Positions 24,806 to 34,987 of a stretch of 64,000 bases of DNA are shown in pieces. Positions within the stretch are counted from its first letter, which is position 1. The number at the start of each line of letters is the position of its first letter. The stretch covers positions 369,385 to 433,384 of the forward strand of contig NZ_JANJOU010000003.1 in the NCBI RefSeq assembly GCF_024594815.1, written 5' to 3'. Position numbers and translations under genes: made by a program. The notes below the pieces were generated by a model, which had not been told where the DNA came from, searched no databases, and was given only the letters and a program-made list of their open reading frames with translations. The stretch is from Roseomonas populi. Its GTDB lineage: Bacteria; Pseudomonadota; Alphaproteobacteria; Acetobacterales; Acetobacteraceae.

Positions 24806-25065
24806 TCCCACACGGGGTCTTGCCCGCTCGCCCCGTTCCCGATCGCCGTCGGTCCGGCCCTGAACCGGATCGATGCGGGGCGTAGGGGGTCCCTCATGCA
24901 GCCGGCGCCGGCGCAGCGTGACATTCCCGGGAAATCGGGGCCGAGCCGCCATGTGCGCAGGAACCCTGGCGGTCGCACACCTGCCCCGTGCGAGTGGCCC
25001 CGTGCGAGGCTGACAACTCATTTTCGGATGGTGGCAAATTCCCGGGCAGGAGTGATGGCCGGGGA

Positions 25066-25140
<75 letters not shown>

Positions 25141-25261
25141 GTACCGAACCGGGCTGGGCCCGCGGGCGAGGCGCTACCTAGCCGCTGCGCCCGCGCCGTG
25201 CAACCCTTGCCGTGCGTGCGGACCTTGACGCCGCATCCCCTTCGCCGATTGGTTCCCGGCC

Positions 25262-25447
25262 ATGGACGAGCCCATGAACGAGAGCGAGAGCGACAACACT
25301 CCCGGCTCCCCCGCCCCGACCCCGCGCCCCGCGCCGTCGGAGCGCGAGCGGCGCCTGGCGGCCGCGCTGCGGGAGAACCTGAAGCGCCGTAAGGCCCAGT
25401 CGCGCGAAAGGGCACAGCCCTCCTCCCCGCCCGAGGAGCAGGAATAG
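25262..25447 (+). CDS. Small basic hypothetical protein
   Basis: 61 residues: an acidic/Pro-rich disordered start followed by a basic helix ([20 protein letters not shown]) and another disordered tail. The basic helical core is like the short conserved proteins often found upstream of dcd or tRNA genes in Acetobacteraceae; no function is known. A second ATG four codons in (25274) is a possible start. Confidence 0.55.
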   Translation: MDEPMNESESDNTPGSPAPTPRPAPSERERRLAAALRENLKRRKAQSRERAQPSSPPEEQE

Positions 25448-25550
25448 TCACCCGGTTGCCGCCCCGCGGCCCAGGGGCTATCCCGCCCGGCACCTTTGCC
25501 CGATCTTCCGGCGCCCGATCCTCCGGGGCGCCGGCCCAAGGACTCCCATC

Positions 25551-26105
25551 ATGCCCATCATGCCCGACCACTGGATCCGTCGCATGGCGGCGGAGCACGG
25601 CATGATCGAGCCCTTCGTGGAGGCCCAGCGCCGCCAGGGGGTGATCTCCTACGGCCTCTCCTCCTACGGCTACGACGCCCGGGCCGCCGGCGAGTTCAAG
25701 ATCTTCACGAACGTGGACAACGCGATCGTCGATCCGAAGGACTTCTCGGAGGAGGGCTTCGTCACCCGCACGGGCGAGACCTGCATCGTGCCCCCCAACT
25801 CCTTCGTGCTGACCCACACGGTGGAGTACTTCCGCATCCCCCGGGACGTGCTGGTGATCTGCCTCGGCAAGTCCACCTATGCCCGCTGCGGCCTGATCGT
25901 GAACGTCACCCCGCTGGAACCGGAGTGGGAGGGGCAGGTGACGATCGAGATCAGCAACACCACCCCCCTGCCCGCCCGCATCTACGCGAATGAGGGGATC
26001 TGCCAGTTCCTCTTCCTGAAGGGAGAGGGGGCGCCGGACGTGTCCTACGCGGACCGGGCCGGGAAATACATGCGCCAGCGCGGCGTGGCTCTGCCGCGGC
26101 TGTAA
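25551..26105 (+). CDS. dcd: dCTP deaminase
   Basis: 184 residues, normal size. Deaminates dCTP to dUTP, feeding dTMP synthesis. Landmarks: [19 protein letters not shown] near the N-terminus, [17 protein letters not shown], the [20 protein letters not shown] motif containing substrate-binding residues and the catalytic Glu nearby, and GICQFLF. The C-terminal [17 protein letters not shown] is the typical closing lid. It is followed 11 bases later by murA in the same direction. Confidence 0.95.
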   Translation: MPIMPDHWIRRMAAEHGMIEPFVEAQRRQGVISYGLSSYGYDARAAGEFKIFTNVDNAIVDPKDFSEEGFVTRTGETCIVPPNSFVLTHTVEYFRIPRDVLVICLGKSTYARCGLIVNVTPLEPEWEGQVTIEISNTTPLPARIYANEGICQFLFLKGEGAPDVSYADRAGKYMRQRGVALPRL

Positions 26106-26116
26106 GGGGAAAGACC

Positions 26117-27391
26117 ATGGACCGCATCCGTCTCCGCGGCGGCCGGCCGCTCAAGGGCACCATCCCCGTCGGGGGCGCGAAGAACGCCGCGCTGCCGCTG
26201 ATGGCCGCCGCCCTCCTCACCGATGGCCCCCTGGTGCTGACCAATGCCCCGGCGCTGGACGATACCCGCACCATGGCCGGGCTGCTGGAGCAGCACGGGC
26301 TGAAGGCGGAGCACGACACCAAGGCCCGCACCATGTCCCTCTCCGGGGCGGCCACCAACCTCGTCGCGCCCTATGACCTGGTGCGGAAGATGCGGGCCTC
26401 CGTCCTCGTCCTCGGCCCGCTGGTGGCCCGCTACGGGGAGGCGAAGGTCTCGTTGCCCGGCGGCTGCGCCATCGGCACGCGCCCGGTGGACCTCCACCTC
26501 AAGGGGCTGGAGCAGATGGGCGCCACCATCGACCTGGACGCGGGCTACATGCACGCCCACGCCCCCGGCGGCCTGAAGGGCGCCAAGATCTACTTCAACC
26601 AGGTCTCCGTCGGCGCCACCGAGAACCTGCTGATGGCAGCCACCCTCGCCGACGGCATGACGGAGCTGGTGAACGCGGCCCGCGAGCCGGAGATCGACGA
26701 CCTGGCCACCTGCCTCGTCGCCATGGGCGCGAAGATCGAGGGCATCGGCACGGACCGGCTACGGATCGAGGGGGTAAAGAGCCTGCACGGCGCCACCCAC
26801 GCCATCGTGCCCGACCGGATCGAGGCCGGCTCCTTCGCCTGCGCCGTCGGCGTGACGGGGGGCGAGGTGCTGCTCCAGGGCGCCCGGATGGAGCATCTGG
26901 GCGCGGTGGCCCGCGTGCTGCGGGAGGCCGGGGTGGAGCTGGAGGAGGTGCCGCCCAACGGCTCGGCCGGCGGAGTGATGGTCCGCCGCACCTCCGGCCT
27001 GCGCGGCGTGGACGTGATGACGGAGCCCTTCCCGGGCTTCGCCACTGACATGCAGGCCCAGTTCATGGCCCTGATGGCGGTGGCCGAGGGCGCCTCCATG
27101 ATCACGGAGACGATCTTCGAGAACCGCTTCATGCACGTGCCGGAGATGAACCGCATGGGCGCCCGCATCAACGTGCAGGGGCGCTCCGCCATCGTCCGCG
27201 GCGTCTCCCGCCTCTCCGGCGCGCCCGTGATGGCGACCGACCTGCGCGCCTCCATCTCCCTCATCCTGGCCGGGCTGGCCGCGGGGGGCGAGACGATCGT
27301 GAACCGCGTCTATCACCTGGACCGGGGCTACGAGCGGCTGGAAGCCAAGCTGGCGGCAGTGGGCGCCGACATCGAGCGCATTCCCGGCTAA
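26117..27391 (+). CDS. murA: UDP-N-acetylglucosamine enolpyruvyl transferase
   Basis: 424 residues, full length. Transfers enolpyruvate from PEP to UDP-GlcNAc, the first committed step of peptidoglycan synthesis, in the cytoplasm. [20 protein letters not shown] at the start contains the UDP-sugar-binding Lys/Asn; the catalytic Cys117 is in [13 protein letters not shown], so the enzyme should be fosfomycin-sensitive. [15 protein letters not shown] and the [17 protein letters not shown] segment are also present. It lies between dcd and hisG. Confidence 0.96.
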   Translation: MDRIRLRGGRPLKGTIPVGGAKNAALPLMAAALLTDGPLVLTNAPALDDTRTMAGLLEQHGLKAEHDTKARTMSLSGAATNLVAPYDLVRKMRASVLVLGPLVARYGEAKVSLPGGCAIGTRPVDLHLKGLEQMGATIDLDAGYMHAHAPGGLKGAKIYFNQVSVGATENLLMAATLADGMTELVNAAREPEIDDLATCLVAMGAKIEGIGTDRLRIEGVKSLHGATHAIVPDRIEAGSFACAVGVTGGEVLLQGARMEHLGAVARVLREAGVELEEVPPNGSAGGVMVRRTSGLRGVDVMTEPFPGFATDMQAQFMALMAVAEGASMITETIFENRFMHVPEMNRMGARINVQGRSAIVRGVSRLSGAPVMATDLRASISLILAGLAAGGETIVNRVYHLDRGYERLEAKLAAVGADIERIPG

Positions 27392-27440
27392 CTCAAGAAT
27401 CCTTCACTCGACCGCCACGGAGGCGGTGCTAGTCTCCCCC

Positions 27441-28139
27441 ATGGACCTCCCGATCACCTCCCCTTCCCTTCCCGGCACCGCCGGCACCTCCGACCTCATC
27501 CTGGCGCTCCCCAAGGGCCGCATCCTCAAGGAGGTGCAGCCCCTCCTGGCCCGTGCCGGGCTGGTCCCCGGCGGCGACTTCCACGACGAGGACAGCCGCC
27601 ACCTCCGCTTCCCCACGAACCATCCCGGGCTGGACGTGGTGCGGGTGCGCCCCTTCGACGTAGCGACCTTCGTCGCCCATGGCGGGGCCCAGATCGGTGT
27701 CTGCGGCGCGGACGTGCTGATGGAGTTTGACTATCCGGAGATCTACGCCCCGCTGGACCTGGGCATCGGCCGCTGCCGCGTCAGCGTGGCCGGCCCGGCG
27801 GACGACCCGATCGCCGATGAGGCCGCCCGCTGGTCCCGCGTGACGGTGGCCTCGAAGTACCCGGGCATTGCCCGCCGCCACTTCGCCGCCCGCGGCGTGC
27901 AGGCGGAGGTGGTGCACTTGAACGGGGCTATGGAGCTGGCCCCTTCCCTCGGCCTCGCCCGCCTCATCGTGGACCTCGTGCAGACCGGCTCCACCCTGAA
28001 GGCCAACGGGCTGGTGGAGCGCGAGGTGATCGCGCAGGTCACCTCCCGCCTCATCATCAATCGCACGGCGCTGAAGACGGAGCCGGAGCGGATCGGCGCC
28101 TGGCTGGCGCGCTTCCGGGAAGCCCTGACCGCATCATGA
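27441..28139 (+). CDS. hisG: ATP phosphoribosyltransferase, short form
   Basis: 232 residues from ATG (a GTG at 27426 is an alternative; GGAGG at 27419-27423 fits neither ideally). Catalyses the first step of histidine synthesis. [20 protein letters not shown], then [20 protein letters not shown] and the PRPP-binding-like [17 protein letters not shown] are diagnostic. The length and absence of the C-terminal regulatory domain make it the short form, which needs HisZ; hisZ is not in this window. Its stop overlaps hisD by four bases. Confidence 0.93.
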   Translation: MDLPITSPSLPGTAGTSDLILALPKGRILKEVQPLLARAGLVPGGDFHDEDSRHLRFPTNHPGLDVVRVRPFDVATFVAHGGAQIGVCGADVLMEFDYPEIYAPLDLGIGRCRVSVAGPADDPIADEAARWSRVTVASKYPGIARRHFAARGVQAEVVHLNGAMELAPSLGLARLIVDLVQTGSTLKANGLVEREVIAQVTSRLIINRTALKTEPERIGAWLARFREALTAS

Positions 28140-29428
28140 AGAGACTGGATACGCGCGATCCCGGCTTCCCCGCCGATTTCGACGCGCTGCTGGACACGGC
28201 CCGCGACACCACCGCCCGGGTGGACGGGGCCGTGGCCGAGATCATCGGCCGCATCCGGGCCGAGGGCGACGCCGCCCTGCTGGATCTGACCGCCCGGTAC
28301 GACCGCTGGGCGCCGAAGGACGCCGCCGCCCTGCGCGTGACGGCGGCGGAGATCGAGGCCGCCACCGCCTCCATCGAGCCCGGCCTGATGGCCGCGCTGG
28401 ACACGGCGGCGACGCGGATCGAGACCTTCCACCGTGCCCAGATGCCGCAGGACGTGACCGTGCCGGACCCGGCCGGGCTGACGCTGGGCATGCGCTGGGG
28501 CGCGGTGGACGCGGCCGGGCTCTACGTGCCCGGCGGGAAGGCGGCCTATCCCTCCTCCGTGCTGATGAACGCCATCCCCGCCCGCGTGGCGGGGGTGCCG
28601 CGCGTGGCGGTGGCGGTGCCGACGCCGGACGGGGAGATCAACCCGCTGGTGCTCGCCGCCTGCGCCCGCGCGGGGGTGACGGAGGTGTGGCGCATCGGCG
28701 GCGCCCAGGCCGTGGCGGCGCTGGCCTGGGGCACGGCGAGCATCGCTCCCGTGGACAAGATCACGGGGCCCGGCAACGCCTATGTCGCCGAGGCCAAGCG
28801 GCAGGTCTTCGGCCGGGTGGGCATCGATTCCATCGCAGGCCCCTCCGAGGTGGTGGTGCTGGCCGATGGCGCCCAGGACCCGGCCCGGGTGGCGATGGAC
28901 CTGATGGCCCAGGCCGAGCACGACGAGGCCGCGCAATCCATCCTGATCACTGATAGCCCCGAGTTGGCCGATGCCGTGCCCGGCGCGGTGGAGGCGGCGC
29001 TGGCCACCCTGCCCCGCGCGGCCATCGCCGGCGAATCCTGGCGTCGCCACGGCGCGGTGATCCTGGTGCGGGACTGGGCGGAGGGCGCGGCGCTGGTGGA
29101 CCGGCTGGCGCCGGAGCATCTGCAGGTGATGACCGCCGATCCTGCGGCCCTGTTCGGCCGCATCCGCCACGCCGGCGCCGCCTTCCTGGGCCCCTGGTGC
29201 CCGGAGGCGCTGGGGGACTACGTGGCCGGGCCGAACCACGTGCTGCCCACCGGGCGCACGGCGCGCTTCGCCTCCGGCCTCTCGGTCTTCGACTTCCTCA
29301 AGCGCACCACCTGGATCGCGGCCGAGGAAGCGGGGCTGCGCGCCACCGGCCCTGCCGCCGTGGCCCTGGCCCGGGCGGAAGGGCTGGACGCCCATGCCCG
29401 CAGCATCGCGGAGCGCATCGGGCTCTGA
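28136..29428 (+). CDS. hisD: Histidinol dehydrogenase
   Basis: 430 residues, normal length. Oxidises histidinol to histidine in two NAD-dependent steps. Landmarks: [68 protein letters not shown], the zinc-site region [14 protein letters not shown], and [20 protein letters not shown] with FDFLKRTT. Start overlaps hisG by four bases; a bulged hairpin follows at 29435. Confidence 0.96.
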   Translation: MKRLDTRDPGFPADFDALLDTARDTTARVDGAVAEIIGRIRAEGDAALLDLTARYDRWAPKDAAALRVTAAEIEAATASIEPGLMAALDTAATRIETFHRAQMPQDVTVPDPAGLTLGMRWGAVDAAGLYVPGGKAAYPSSVLMNAIPARVAGVPRVAVAVPTPDGEINPLVLAACARAGVTEVWRIGGAQAVAALAWGTASIAPVDKITGPGNAYVAEAKRQVFGRVGIDSIAGPSEVVVLADGAQDPARVAMDLMAQAEHDEAAQSILITDSPELADAVPGAVEAALATLPRAAIAGESWRRHGAVILVRDWAEGAALVDRLAPEHLQVMTADPAALFGRIRHAGAAFLGPWCPEALGDYVAGPNHVLPTGRTARFASGLSVFDFLKRTTWIAAEEAGLRATGPAAVALARAEGLDAHARSIAERIGL

Positions 29429-29434
29429 AGAGGT

Positions 29435-29460
29435 GAGGCTCCCGCGCATCGCGGGGCCTC
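29435..29460 (+). terminator. Hairpin after hisD
   Basis: GAGGC-T-CCCGCG pairs with CGCGGGGCCTC leaving one bulged T and a three-base loop, seven bases after the hisD stop. The T-run is weak. The rest of the gap to infA (about 220 bases) shows no gene; it should contain the infA promoter. Confidence 0.55.
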
Positions 29461-29679
29461 CATTCCGCCCGCGGATGGTTGCTTTCCTTGACCCTGGCGG
29501 CGCGGGGCATCATGTTCCCGCTGCTCAGCCCCATCTAGCGCGGCCCGATCGCGGGTCCGCGCCTGTTCGCGTGCCGGGCCGGACGCGCAACCGCGCTGCC
29601 CGATGATCCAGCGCCGCCCTAACCCATCGCGGGGCTGCGGCGCCCCCGCCCAGATGCCCCGCGACAGAAAAGGATACGC

Positions 29680-29898
29680 ATGTCGAAGGAAGACATGATC
29701 GAGTTCAGCGGCCAGGTGGTGGAGTTGCTGCCCAACGCCATGTTCCGCGTGAAGCTGGACAACGAGCACATGGTCCTGGCCCACACCAGCGGGAAGATGC
29801 GCAAGAACCGCATCCGCGTGCTGGCCGGGGACCGCGTGAACGTGGAGATGACCCCCTACGACCTGACCAAGGGCCGGATCACCTTCCGCTTCAAGTAA
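29680..29898 (+). CDS. infA: Translation initiation factor IF-1
   Basis: 72 residues, exact family length, S1/OB fold: [40 protein letters not shown], and the [15 protein letters not shown] end. Binds the ribosomal A site during initiation. Preceded by an AGAAAAGGA-type ribosome site. It is followed 11 bases later by maf. Confidence 0.97.
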   Translation: MSKEDMIEFSGQVVELLPNAMFRVKLDNEHMVLAHTSGKMRKNRIRVLAGDRVNVEMTPYDLTKGRITFRFK

Positions 29899-29909
29899 GG
29901 CCACCGATT

Positions 29910-30536
29910 GTGAGTTCGGACGTGGCGTTGGAGAGCGCCCCGAAGGCCGGGGAGGCCCCGCGCCCGCCCCTGGTGCTGGCGAGCGCCAGCCCGCGCCGCC
30001 TGGACCTGCTGGCCCGGCTGGGCATCCTGCCCGACAGCGTGGACCCCGCCGACATCGACGAGACGCCCCGCAAGGCCGAGTTGCCGCGCCAGCTGGCCGG
30101 CCGGCTTTCCCGCGCCAAGGCCGAGGCCGTGGCCGCCCGCAGCCCGGGCGCGCTGGTGCTGGCGGCCGACACGGTGGTGGGGGTGGGGCGCCGGATCCTC
30201 GGCAAGCCCGCCGATGCCGCCGAGGCGCGGCGTTTCCTCGAATTCCTCTCCGGCCGCCGGCATCGCGTGACCACGGGCGTCGCGCTCGTCACGCCCGATG
30301 GCGCGGTGCGGACCCGGCTGGTCGAGACCACCCTCGCCTTCCAGCGCCTGACAGATGCCCAGATGGACGACTACGTCGCCTCGGGCGAGTGGGAGGGCAA
30401 GGCGGGGGGCTATGCCATCCACCAGCGGGCGGAGGTTTTCGTCCGCTTCCTCTCCGGCAGCCATTCCAACGTGGTTGGGCTGCCGCTCTTCGAGACCGCG
30501 CAGCTGCTGCGCGGCGTGGGGTGGCTGCGGCCCTGA
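29910..30536 (+). CDS. maf: Maf-family nucleotide pyrophosphatase
   Basis: 208 residues from GTG. Maf/YhdE-type house-cleaning nucleoside triphosphate pyrophosphatase: LVLASASPRRLDLLARLG at the start, RLSRAKAEAVAA, LAADTVVGVGRRILGKP, and GGYAIHQRAEVFVRFLSGSH. It abuts the RNase E/G gene and is separated from infA by only 11 bases, an arrangement common in alphaproteobacteria. Confidence 0.92.
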   Translation: MSSDVALESAPKAGEAPRPPLVLASASPRRLDLLARLGILPDSVDPADIDETPRKAELPRQLAGRLSRAKAEAVAARSPGALVLAADTVVGVGRRILGKPADAAEARRFLEFLSGRRHRVTTGVALVTPDGAVRTRLVETTLAFQRLTDAQMDDYVASGEWEGKAGGYAIHQRAEVFVRFLSGSHSNVVGLPLFETAQLLRGVGWLRP

Positions 30537-31667
30537 ATGGCTGAACCTTCCATCCTCGTCTCCACCTCCCCCGGCGAGCGCCGCGCGGCGCTGTGGCGGG
30601 ACGGGCGGCTGGAGGCGGCTTTCATTGAGCGACCGGCCCATCCGGACGGGGTGGGCGACCTGCATCTCTGCCGCATCACCGCGCGCGTGCCCGCGCTCTC
30701 CGGCGTTTTCGTCGCGTTGGAGGGTGGGGAAAGCGGCTTCCTGCCCGACGCGCAGGGCGGGGAACGGGTCTCCGAGGGCGACATGCTGCCCCTGCGCGTG
30801 ACGCGCGCGGCGCAGGGCGGCAAGGGGCCTCGGCTCTCCGCCACCGGCATCCCCGCGGACCTGCCCCGGAGCGGCCCGCTGCGCCTCCTGCAACGCGGGC
30901 CCGACGCGGCCCTGCGGCTGGCGGCCGCGCACCCGGCCGCCGCCCTGGCGACCGATTCCCCCGCGGAGGCCGCCCGGCTGCGCGCGGTGCTGGACCCGGC
31001 GCGGGTGCGGCTGTTGTCCCGCCCGGCTTTCGACGAGGCCGTGGAGGCGGAGTTCGACCTTCTCGCCTCGCCCGAGGTGCCCCTGCCGGGTGGCGGGCGG
31101 CTGCTGGTCCACCCCACCCCGGCCCTGACGGCGCTGGACGTGGATACGGGCGCCGCCGCGGGCCGCGATTCCGGCGCCCATCGCGCGGTGAACGCCGCCG
31201 CCCTGGCCGAGGCGGCCCGGCAAATTCGCCTGCGCCATCTGGCCGGGCCCATCCTGCTGGACCTGGCGGGCGGCACCGCGAAGTCCCGCGCGGTGCTGCT
31301 GCCGGCGCTGAAGAGCGCGGCCGGGGCGGACCCGCTGCTGCGCGTGGTGGGGCTGACGGGGCTTGGGCTGATGGAGATGGTGCGCACGCGCATCCATCCC
31401 CCGCTGCACGAGGTGCTGGGCTTCCCGCCCCATCCGCTGACGCTCGGCCTTGCGGCGCTGCGGCGCGCGGCGCGCGAGGCGGCATCCCGCCCGGGTGCCG
31501 CCCTGGCACTGCGGGCCCACCCCCGCGTAATCGGGGCGCTGCGGGGGGAGCCGGGTGCCCTGGAAGCCTTCGCCACCGCGGCTGCCCACCCTATCTCCCT
31601 TCACCCCGAACCGGCCCTGTTGCCGGGCGACGAAGTGGTCGAGGAGGTGCGACCCCATGCCAAATGA
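30537..31667 (+). CDS. Ribonuclease E/G family protein
   Basis: 376 residues. [20 protein letters not shown] and the S1-like section [20 protein letters not shown] open the protein; [10 protein letters not shown] is the catalytic-site region, [19 protein letters not shown] contains the second acidic residue, and [12 protein letters not shown] closes the domain. It is shorter than E. coli RNase G and lacks the CxxC zinc link and the RNase E scaffold tail. It may process rRNA/tRNA. It starts directly after the maf stop. Confidence 0.88.
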   Translation: MAEPSILVSTSPGERRAALWRDGRLEAAFIERPAHPDGVGDLHLCRITARVPALSGVFVALEGGESGFLPDAQGGERVSEGDMLPLRVTRAAQGGKGPRLSATGIPADLPRSGPLRLLQRGPDAALRLAAAHPAAALATDSPAEAARLRAVLDPARVRLLSRPAFDEAVEAEFDLLASPEVPLPGGGRLLVHPTPALTALDVDTGAAAGRDSGAHRAVNAAALAEAARQIRLRHLAGPILLDLAGGTAKSRAVLLPALKSAAGADPLLRVVGLTGLGLMEMVRTRIHPPLHEVLGFPPHPLTLGLAALRRAAREAASRPGAALALRAHPRVIGALRGEPGALEAFATAAAHPISLHPEPALLPGDEVVEEVRPHAK

Positions 31668-31827
31668 ACCATCACCCGCCTGCCCGATCTGCGGCCGGCC
31701 ATCCCAGCCCGCCACCCGCCCCTTCTGCTCCCCGCGCTGCCGTGCCGTGGATCTCGGGCGCTGGCTGGGCGAGACCTATGCCGTGCCGGGCGAGCCGGAG
31801 AGGCCGGACGATCCCGAGGCGGAATAA
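31657..31827 (+). CDS. yacG: DNA gyrase inhibitor YacG-like zinc protein
   Basis: 56 residues. CPICGRP and [15 protein letters not shown] supply the four-Cys zinc finger of YacG, which in E. coli binds GyrB and blocks DNA binding. The start lies inside the end of the RNase gene (11-base overlap). The acidic tail is typical. tRNA-Phe begins 77 bases later. Confidence 0.88.
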   Translation: MPNEPSPACPICGRPSQPATRPFCSPRCRAVDLGRWLGETYAVPGEPERPDDPEAE

Positions 31828-31903
31828 GCGGAGACGCCCTGGACAGGGACCGAAGCATCGTTTATCCCCCGCCTCCTCAACCGGCGGTGAGAACCGCTGC
31901 TGG

Positions 31904-31979
31904 GCCCAGGTAGCTCAGTTGGTAGAGCATGCGACTGAAAATCGCAGTGTCGGTGGTTCGATTCCGCCCCTGGGCACCA
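31904..31979 (+). tRNA. tRNA-Phe (GAA anticodon)
   Basis: Complete cloverleaf: acceptor GCCCAGG/CCTGGGC, D-arm TAGCTCAGTTGGTAGAGC, anticodon stem TGCGA/TCGCA with loop CTGAAAA (anticodon GAA), T-arm GGTTCGATTCC, and encoded CCA. Its 3' part is overlapped on the opposite strand by the end of the serine recombinase gene, marking it as the attachment site of the element to the right. Confidence 0.96.
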
Positions 31980-33489
31980 TTCCCTTTTCATCCATCTGGA
32001 TGCCTCCCAAGAGCCTGAACGGCATGGAGATTTCCGGGGTTCGATAGCCCTCACCCCGGACGTATGGCAGGTGGTCTGAGAAGACCAGTTTGAGCACCGC
32101 GCGGCGATCCTCAATCCGATCCGAATGCCATAGCAAACAAGGGTTTGCGAGGAACCCGAACGCGGTTCGATAAGTCTCGCCGAAGCTTTTAAGCGGCTTG
32201 CCGCAGTTAGCGATCCGCTCCTGCATCAGGGCCTTCTGCGTCTCCAGCTCCTTGATCCGCTTCTCATAGGCCGCGATCACGGACGCGCTCGACGCATCCA
32301 CGATGCGGTCCAGCAGCTGCGTCACCTTCCGCTCCACTTCCCGCATCTCCTTCTGCAAGGAGCCGCTTTGGATACGGGCGCTGGCCAGCTTCGCGTCCCA
32401 TAGGTCGCGGAACATCTGGAAGGCCAGATTGTAGAGCCCCTCGGACGGCCTCAGCGCGCAGAGCAGCGCTTCGAACTCGCCTTCGATGACCTCCTTGCGG
32501 ATCGACTTACGGCTGACCGGGCAGCCGCGTGTATCGCAGAGGTAGTACGGGTAGCGGGCGCTCCGCCCTTTGGACCAGCAGGCGGTCAGCGGCTCGCCGC
32601 AATGGCCGCAGGTGACGAACCCGCGCAGCGAGAAGTCGTCGCTCAAGTCCTGGCGGGCTGGCACCTTGGGCGCGCCGCCATTGCGGCGCTCCTGGATCGC
32701 CTGCCAGGAGGCCAGGCTGATCAGCGGCTCATGCTTGGCAGGAACCAGGTTCAGGCCCCAGTCCTCATAGGTGATGTAGCCCGCATAGGCAGGTCGAGAG
32801 AACATCTCGTTGACCCGCTCGACATGGACCTCGTTGTTCGAGTTGCGCGGATAGGCGGGCTGCGCTTCCAGAAAGCGCTTCACCTCGCTCGGCGTCTCGA
32901 ACCGGCCCGAGGCATAGCCTTCCAGGGCTTCCGCGACGAGGGAGGCCAGAGGCTCGTCGCGGACCAGCATCTTGCCGTGCCCGGCGACCCGCTCGTAGCG
33001 GTAGCCGATCGGCGCGCGCGTAACCCAGTAGCCGTTCATCGCCCGCGCCCGCATCCGGTTCTTGGTCTGCTCGGCATTCTTCTGGCGCTGGTGCTGGGAA
33101 ACAGACGCCAACAGGTTCTCGACCAGGATCGAGTCCGAGTCCTCGCCGAACTCGATCGACGGGCTTTCCAGCTTGCCGCCCGCCTCGCGCAGGAGGTCGC
33201 GCAGATCCCAATGCCCGCGAATGTCGCGGGCGAAGCGGCTGATATCGTCGATGATGACCACGCAGCCCCGGCGCTTGCGCAATGAGGCCAGCATCGCCTT
33301 CATAGCCGGGCGGTCGGCGCTGCCGCCGCTGGCATCGTCCCGGAACACCTCAACGACCTCATAGGCCTTGTAGGTGGCGTACTCGCGGCAGCGGGCTTCC
33401 TGGCTGCGCAGGCCGTCGCCCTCGCGCACCTGCTTGGTGCCCGACACGCGGCAGTAGATGACAGCCTTTTGCAGCTCAGACTTCTTCAT
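31915..33489 (-). CDS. Large serine recombinase (element integrase)
   Basis: 524 residues from the MKKSELQKAV ATG. Resolvase domain with the catalytic serine in VIYCRVSGTKQ (Ser16); FRDDASGGSADRPAM and VVIIDDISRFARDIRG complete the active-site region. A recombinase domain follows, then a zinc ribbon (CGHCGEPLTACWSKG with a paired CDTRGC) and a coiled coil near residue 390-430. It catalyses site-specific integration/excision without homology. The last ~20 codons (ending PRGGIEPPTLRFSVACSTN) are antisense to tRNA-Phe, so the gene's end is supplied by the attachment site. Confidence 0.93.
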   Translation of the reverse strand: MKKSELQKAVIYCRVSGTKQVREGDGLRSQEARCREYATYKAYEVVEVFRDDASGGSADRPAMKAMLASLRKRRGCVVIIDDISRFARDIRGHWDLRDLLREAGGKLESPSIEFGEDSDSILVENLLASVSQHQRQKNAEQTKNRMRARAMNGYWVTRAPIGYRYERVAGHGKMLVRDEPLASLVAEALEGYASGRFETPSEVKRFLEAQPAYPRNSNNEVHVERVNEMFSRPAYAGYITYEDWGLNLVPAKHEPLISLASWQAIQERRNGGAPKVPARQDLSDDFSLRGFVTCGHCGEPLTACWSKGRSARYPYYLCDTRGCPVSRKSIRKEVIEGEFEALLCALRPSEGLYNLAFQMFRDLWDAKLASARIQSGSLQKEMREVERKVTQLLDRIVDASSASVIAAYEKRIKELETQKALMQERIANCGKPLKSFGETYRTAFGFLANPCLLWHSDRIEDRRAVLKLVFSDHLPYVRGEGYRTPEISMPFRLLGGIQMDEKGMVPRGGIEPPTLRFSVACSTN

Positions 33490-33493
33490 GGTC

Positions 33494-33841
33494 TTAGCGG
33501 CGCTCCTTTCGATCGCCTCCGGCCTGCCCGGCAAAGGCATGGGTCAGGCTCTTGTTGTTTGTGTCTTGGACCGGCTCTGACGCTAGCACGGCATCGTCTG
33601 CCGCCTGGCCGTTCAGCAGCTTGCTATCCCCAGCTTTCCGGCAGAGCTGGGCCGGATCATCGCCAAAGGCGCGATCGACGAAGCTGCGCATGATCTGCCA
33701 TACCGCCTGGAGAAGTTCAGCCTTGCGCACCTCAGACAAATCCAGATGCGCGACATGCTGGCTATAATGGCTTAGGTCCGGCGAGGCCGGAGGCATCACG
33801 GCTGGAATTGCCGTTTCGGGAAAGTCGGTGTTCGTATTCAT
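33494..33841 (-). CDS. Hypothetical protein upstream of recombinase
   Basis: 115 residues; stop lies four bases before the recombinase start, so the two are co-transcribed. The helical core (LSEVRKAELLQAVWQIMRSF then VDRAFGDDPAQLC) is a small soluble domain. Short proteins of this shape often precede serine recombinases on alphaproteobacterial elements and may be accessory or excision factors; that is inference. Confidence 0.65.
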   Translation of the reverse strand: MNTNTDFPETAIPAVMPPASPDLSHYSQHVAHLDLSEVRKAELLQAVWQIMRSFVDRAFGDDPAQLCRKAGDSKLLNGQAADDAVLASEPVQDTNNKSLTHAFAGQAGGDRKERR

Positions 33842-34212
33842 CGCAACGCCTCCTTTCTCGCTATGGCAAACGATGAGGAAACATCTTAGACCATCAGCGC
33901 AGTCTTAACAAGAATATTTTCCTATTATGGTTTTCTCTCGCGGTCTGATAGCTGATTGCAGGTCCACCTGAGGCGGTGCCGCAGCTGGCGCGTTGGTCGA
34001 GACAATCTCGTTGGCGCGAGATTTCCAGCGTCCATCCGCCTCAGAAGAAGCTGGTTGAGACCGTCTGACCCGCTGTTTGCTGGATGGTCGGGGTGCTCAT
34101 AGTCATACATGCTAAAGGGCTGATTCAGCGAGGAACTTGCACTCATAGCGCTATAACTCCTGCTTCCGACAGCAGGGTGTGGCATGCCTGAACAGGAGTC
34201 AACTCAAAAGTT
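33842..34212. other. AT-rich gap with one doubtful small ORF
   Basis: Apart from the doubtful small gene at 33925-34146, no gene is recognised. The part near 33880-33930 is clearly AT-rich and could hold the promoter for the leftward recombinase operon. Confidence 0.5.
33925..34146 (-). CDS. Doubtful small hypothetical protein
   Basis: 73 residues, MSASSSLNQPFSMYDYEHPD start, with AGGAG ten bases before the ATG. The tail is Arg-rich (RLSRPTRQLRHRLRWT). No family recognised; the ribosome site is the only strong support. Confidence 0.4.
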   Translation of the reverse strand: MSASSSLNQPFSMYDYEHPDHPANSGSDGLNQLLLRRMDAGNLAPTRLSRPTRQLRHRLRWTCNQLSDRERKP

Positions 34213-34905
34213 CTAACTCTTGAGTTCAGCCCGCTTGCTCCGGCTCTGCCGCATCCTTGCGCGGTCCCAAGCTTTCACCTCCTCAGGCTTGGGCTGGTCT
34301 AGAGTCGGCGTGATGCGGTCATATCTTTCTTTCAAAGTGGGCAGATTAATCGACGCACGCCCGTACTTCTTCTCCCAGTTTCTCAAGGCCATCTCAGCTT
34401 TAGGATCAATGCGCCGAAGATCGGCTCGTGTGAATTCTCCTGTAAGCCAGTCTTTATAGACTCTCTCAATGAAAACCGGGGCACTCTCAGATTTATCTGC
34501 GCGCTCAGCATAGGTTTCGTCGTTCGGCGGCTTCTCCGGCACAAGCGGCGCAATTTCCGCTGTAGGCACAGCGCCGGAAGCAATTTCCTTGTAAGCATGA
34601 AGCAGCTCTTCCAAATGCCCGCGATGGATTACCTTTCCAAGTAGCTCCAAGGTCTCGTCGCCGAGCTTTCCTAATTCGTCTGCAAGGTACTGAACAATAG
34701 CCATACTACGGGCCGCTTCTCTCTGCCCGGCAGGCTCGCGACGTTGAATCCACTCGCGCGAAGATTGCTTTTCTTTTTCTATAAGCCCTTGCGCGACCAA
34801 TTGATTATATTGCGCAAGAGGAATTTGCACAACTTCAACCGTAGGCTCGGATCGAGGTTCCGCGTCAGCGGTGCCCGCCTCCTTATCTTTGATCCTAGTT
34901 GGCAT
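34213..34905 (-). CDS. Hypothetical helical protein of the element
   Basis: 230 residues, highly charged and helical, no membrane segment. VEVVQIPLAQYNQLVAQGLI near the N-terminus and AIVQYLADELGKLGDETLEL form possible coiled-coil parts; the C-terminal third is basic (DRARMRQSRSKRAELKS). The gene is AT-richer than the core chromosome. It stands between the recombinase operon and the HigBA pair, all leftward. Function unknown. Confidence 0.65.
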   Translation of the reverse strand: MPTRIKDKEAGTADAEPRSEPTVEVVQIPLAQYNQLVAQGLIEKEKQSSREWIQRREPAGQREAARSMAIVQYLADELGKLGDETLELLGKVIHRGHLEELLHAYKEIASGAVPTAEIAPLVPEKPPNDETYAERADKSESAPVFIERVYKDWLTGEFTRADLRRIDPKAEMALRNWEKKYGRASINLPTLKERYDRITPTLDQPKPEEVKAWDRARMRQSRSKRAELKS

Positions 34906-34987
34906 GAGATACCTTCAGCGGCTTAGCCATCGGCCGTTCCGAATTCTAGCTTTAGAGCACGTTAGTGCTGCGATCCGAATATCCCTC

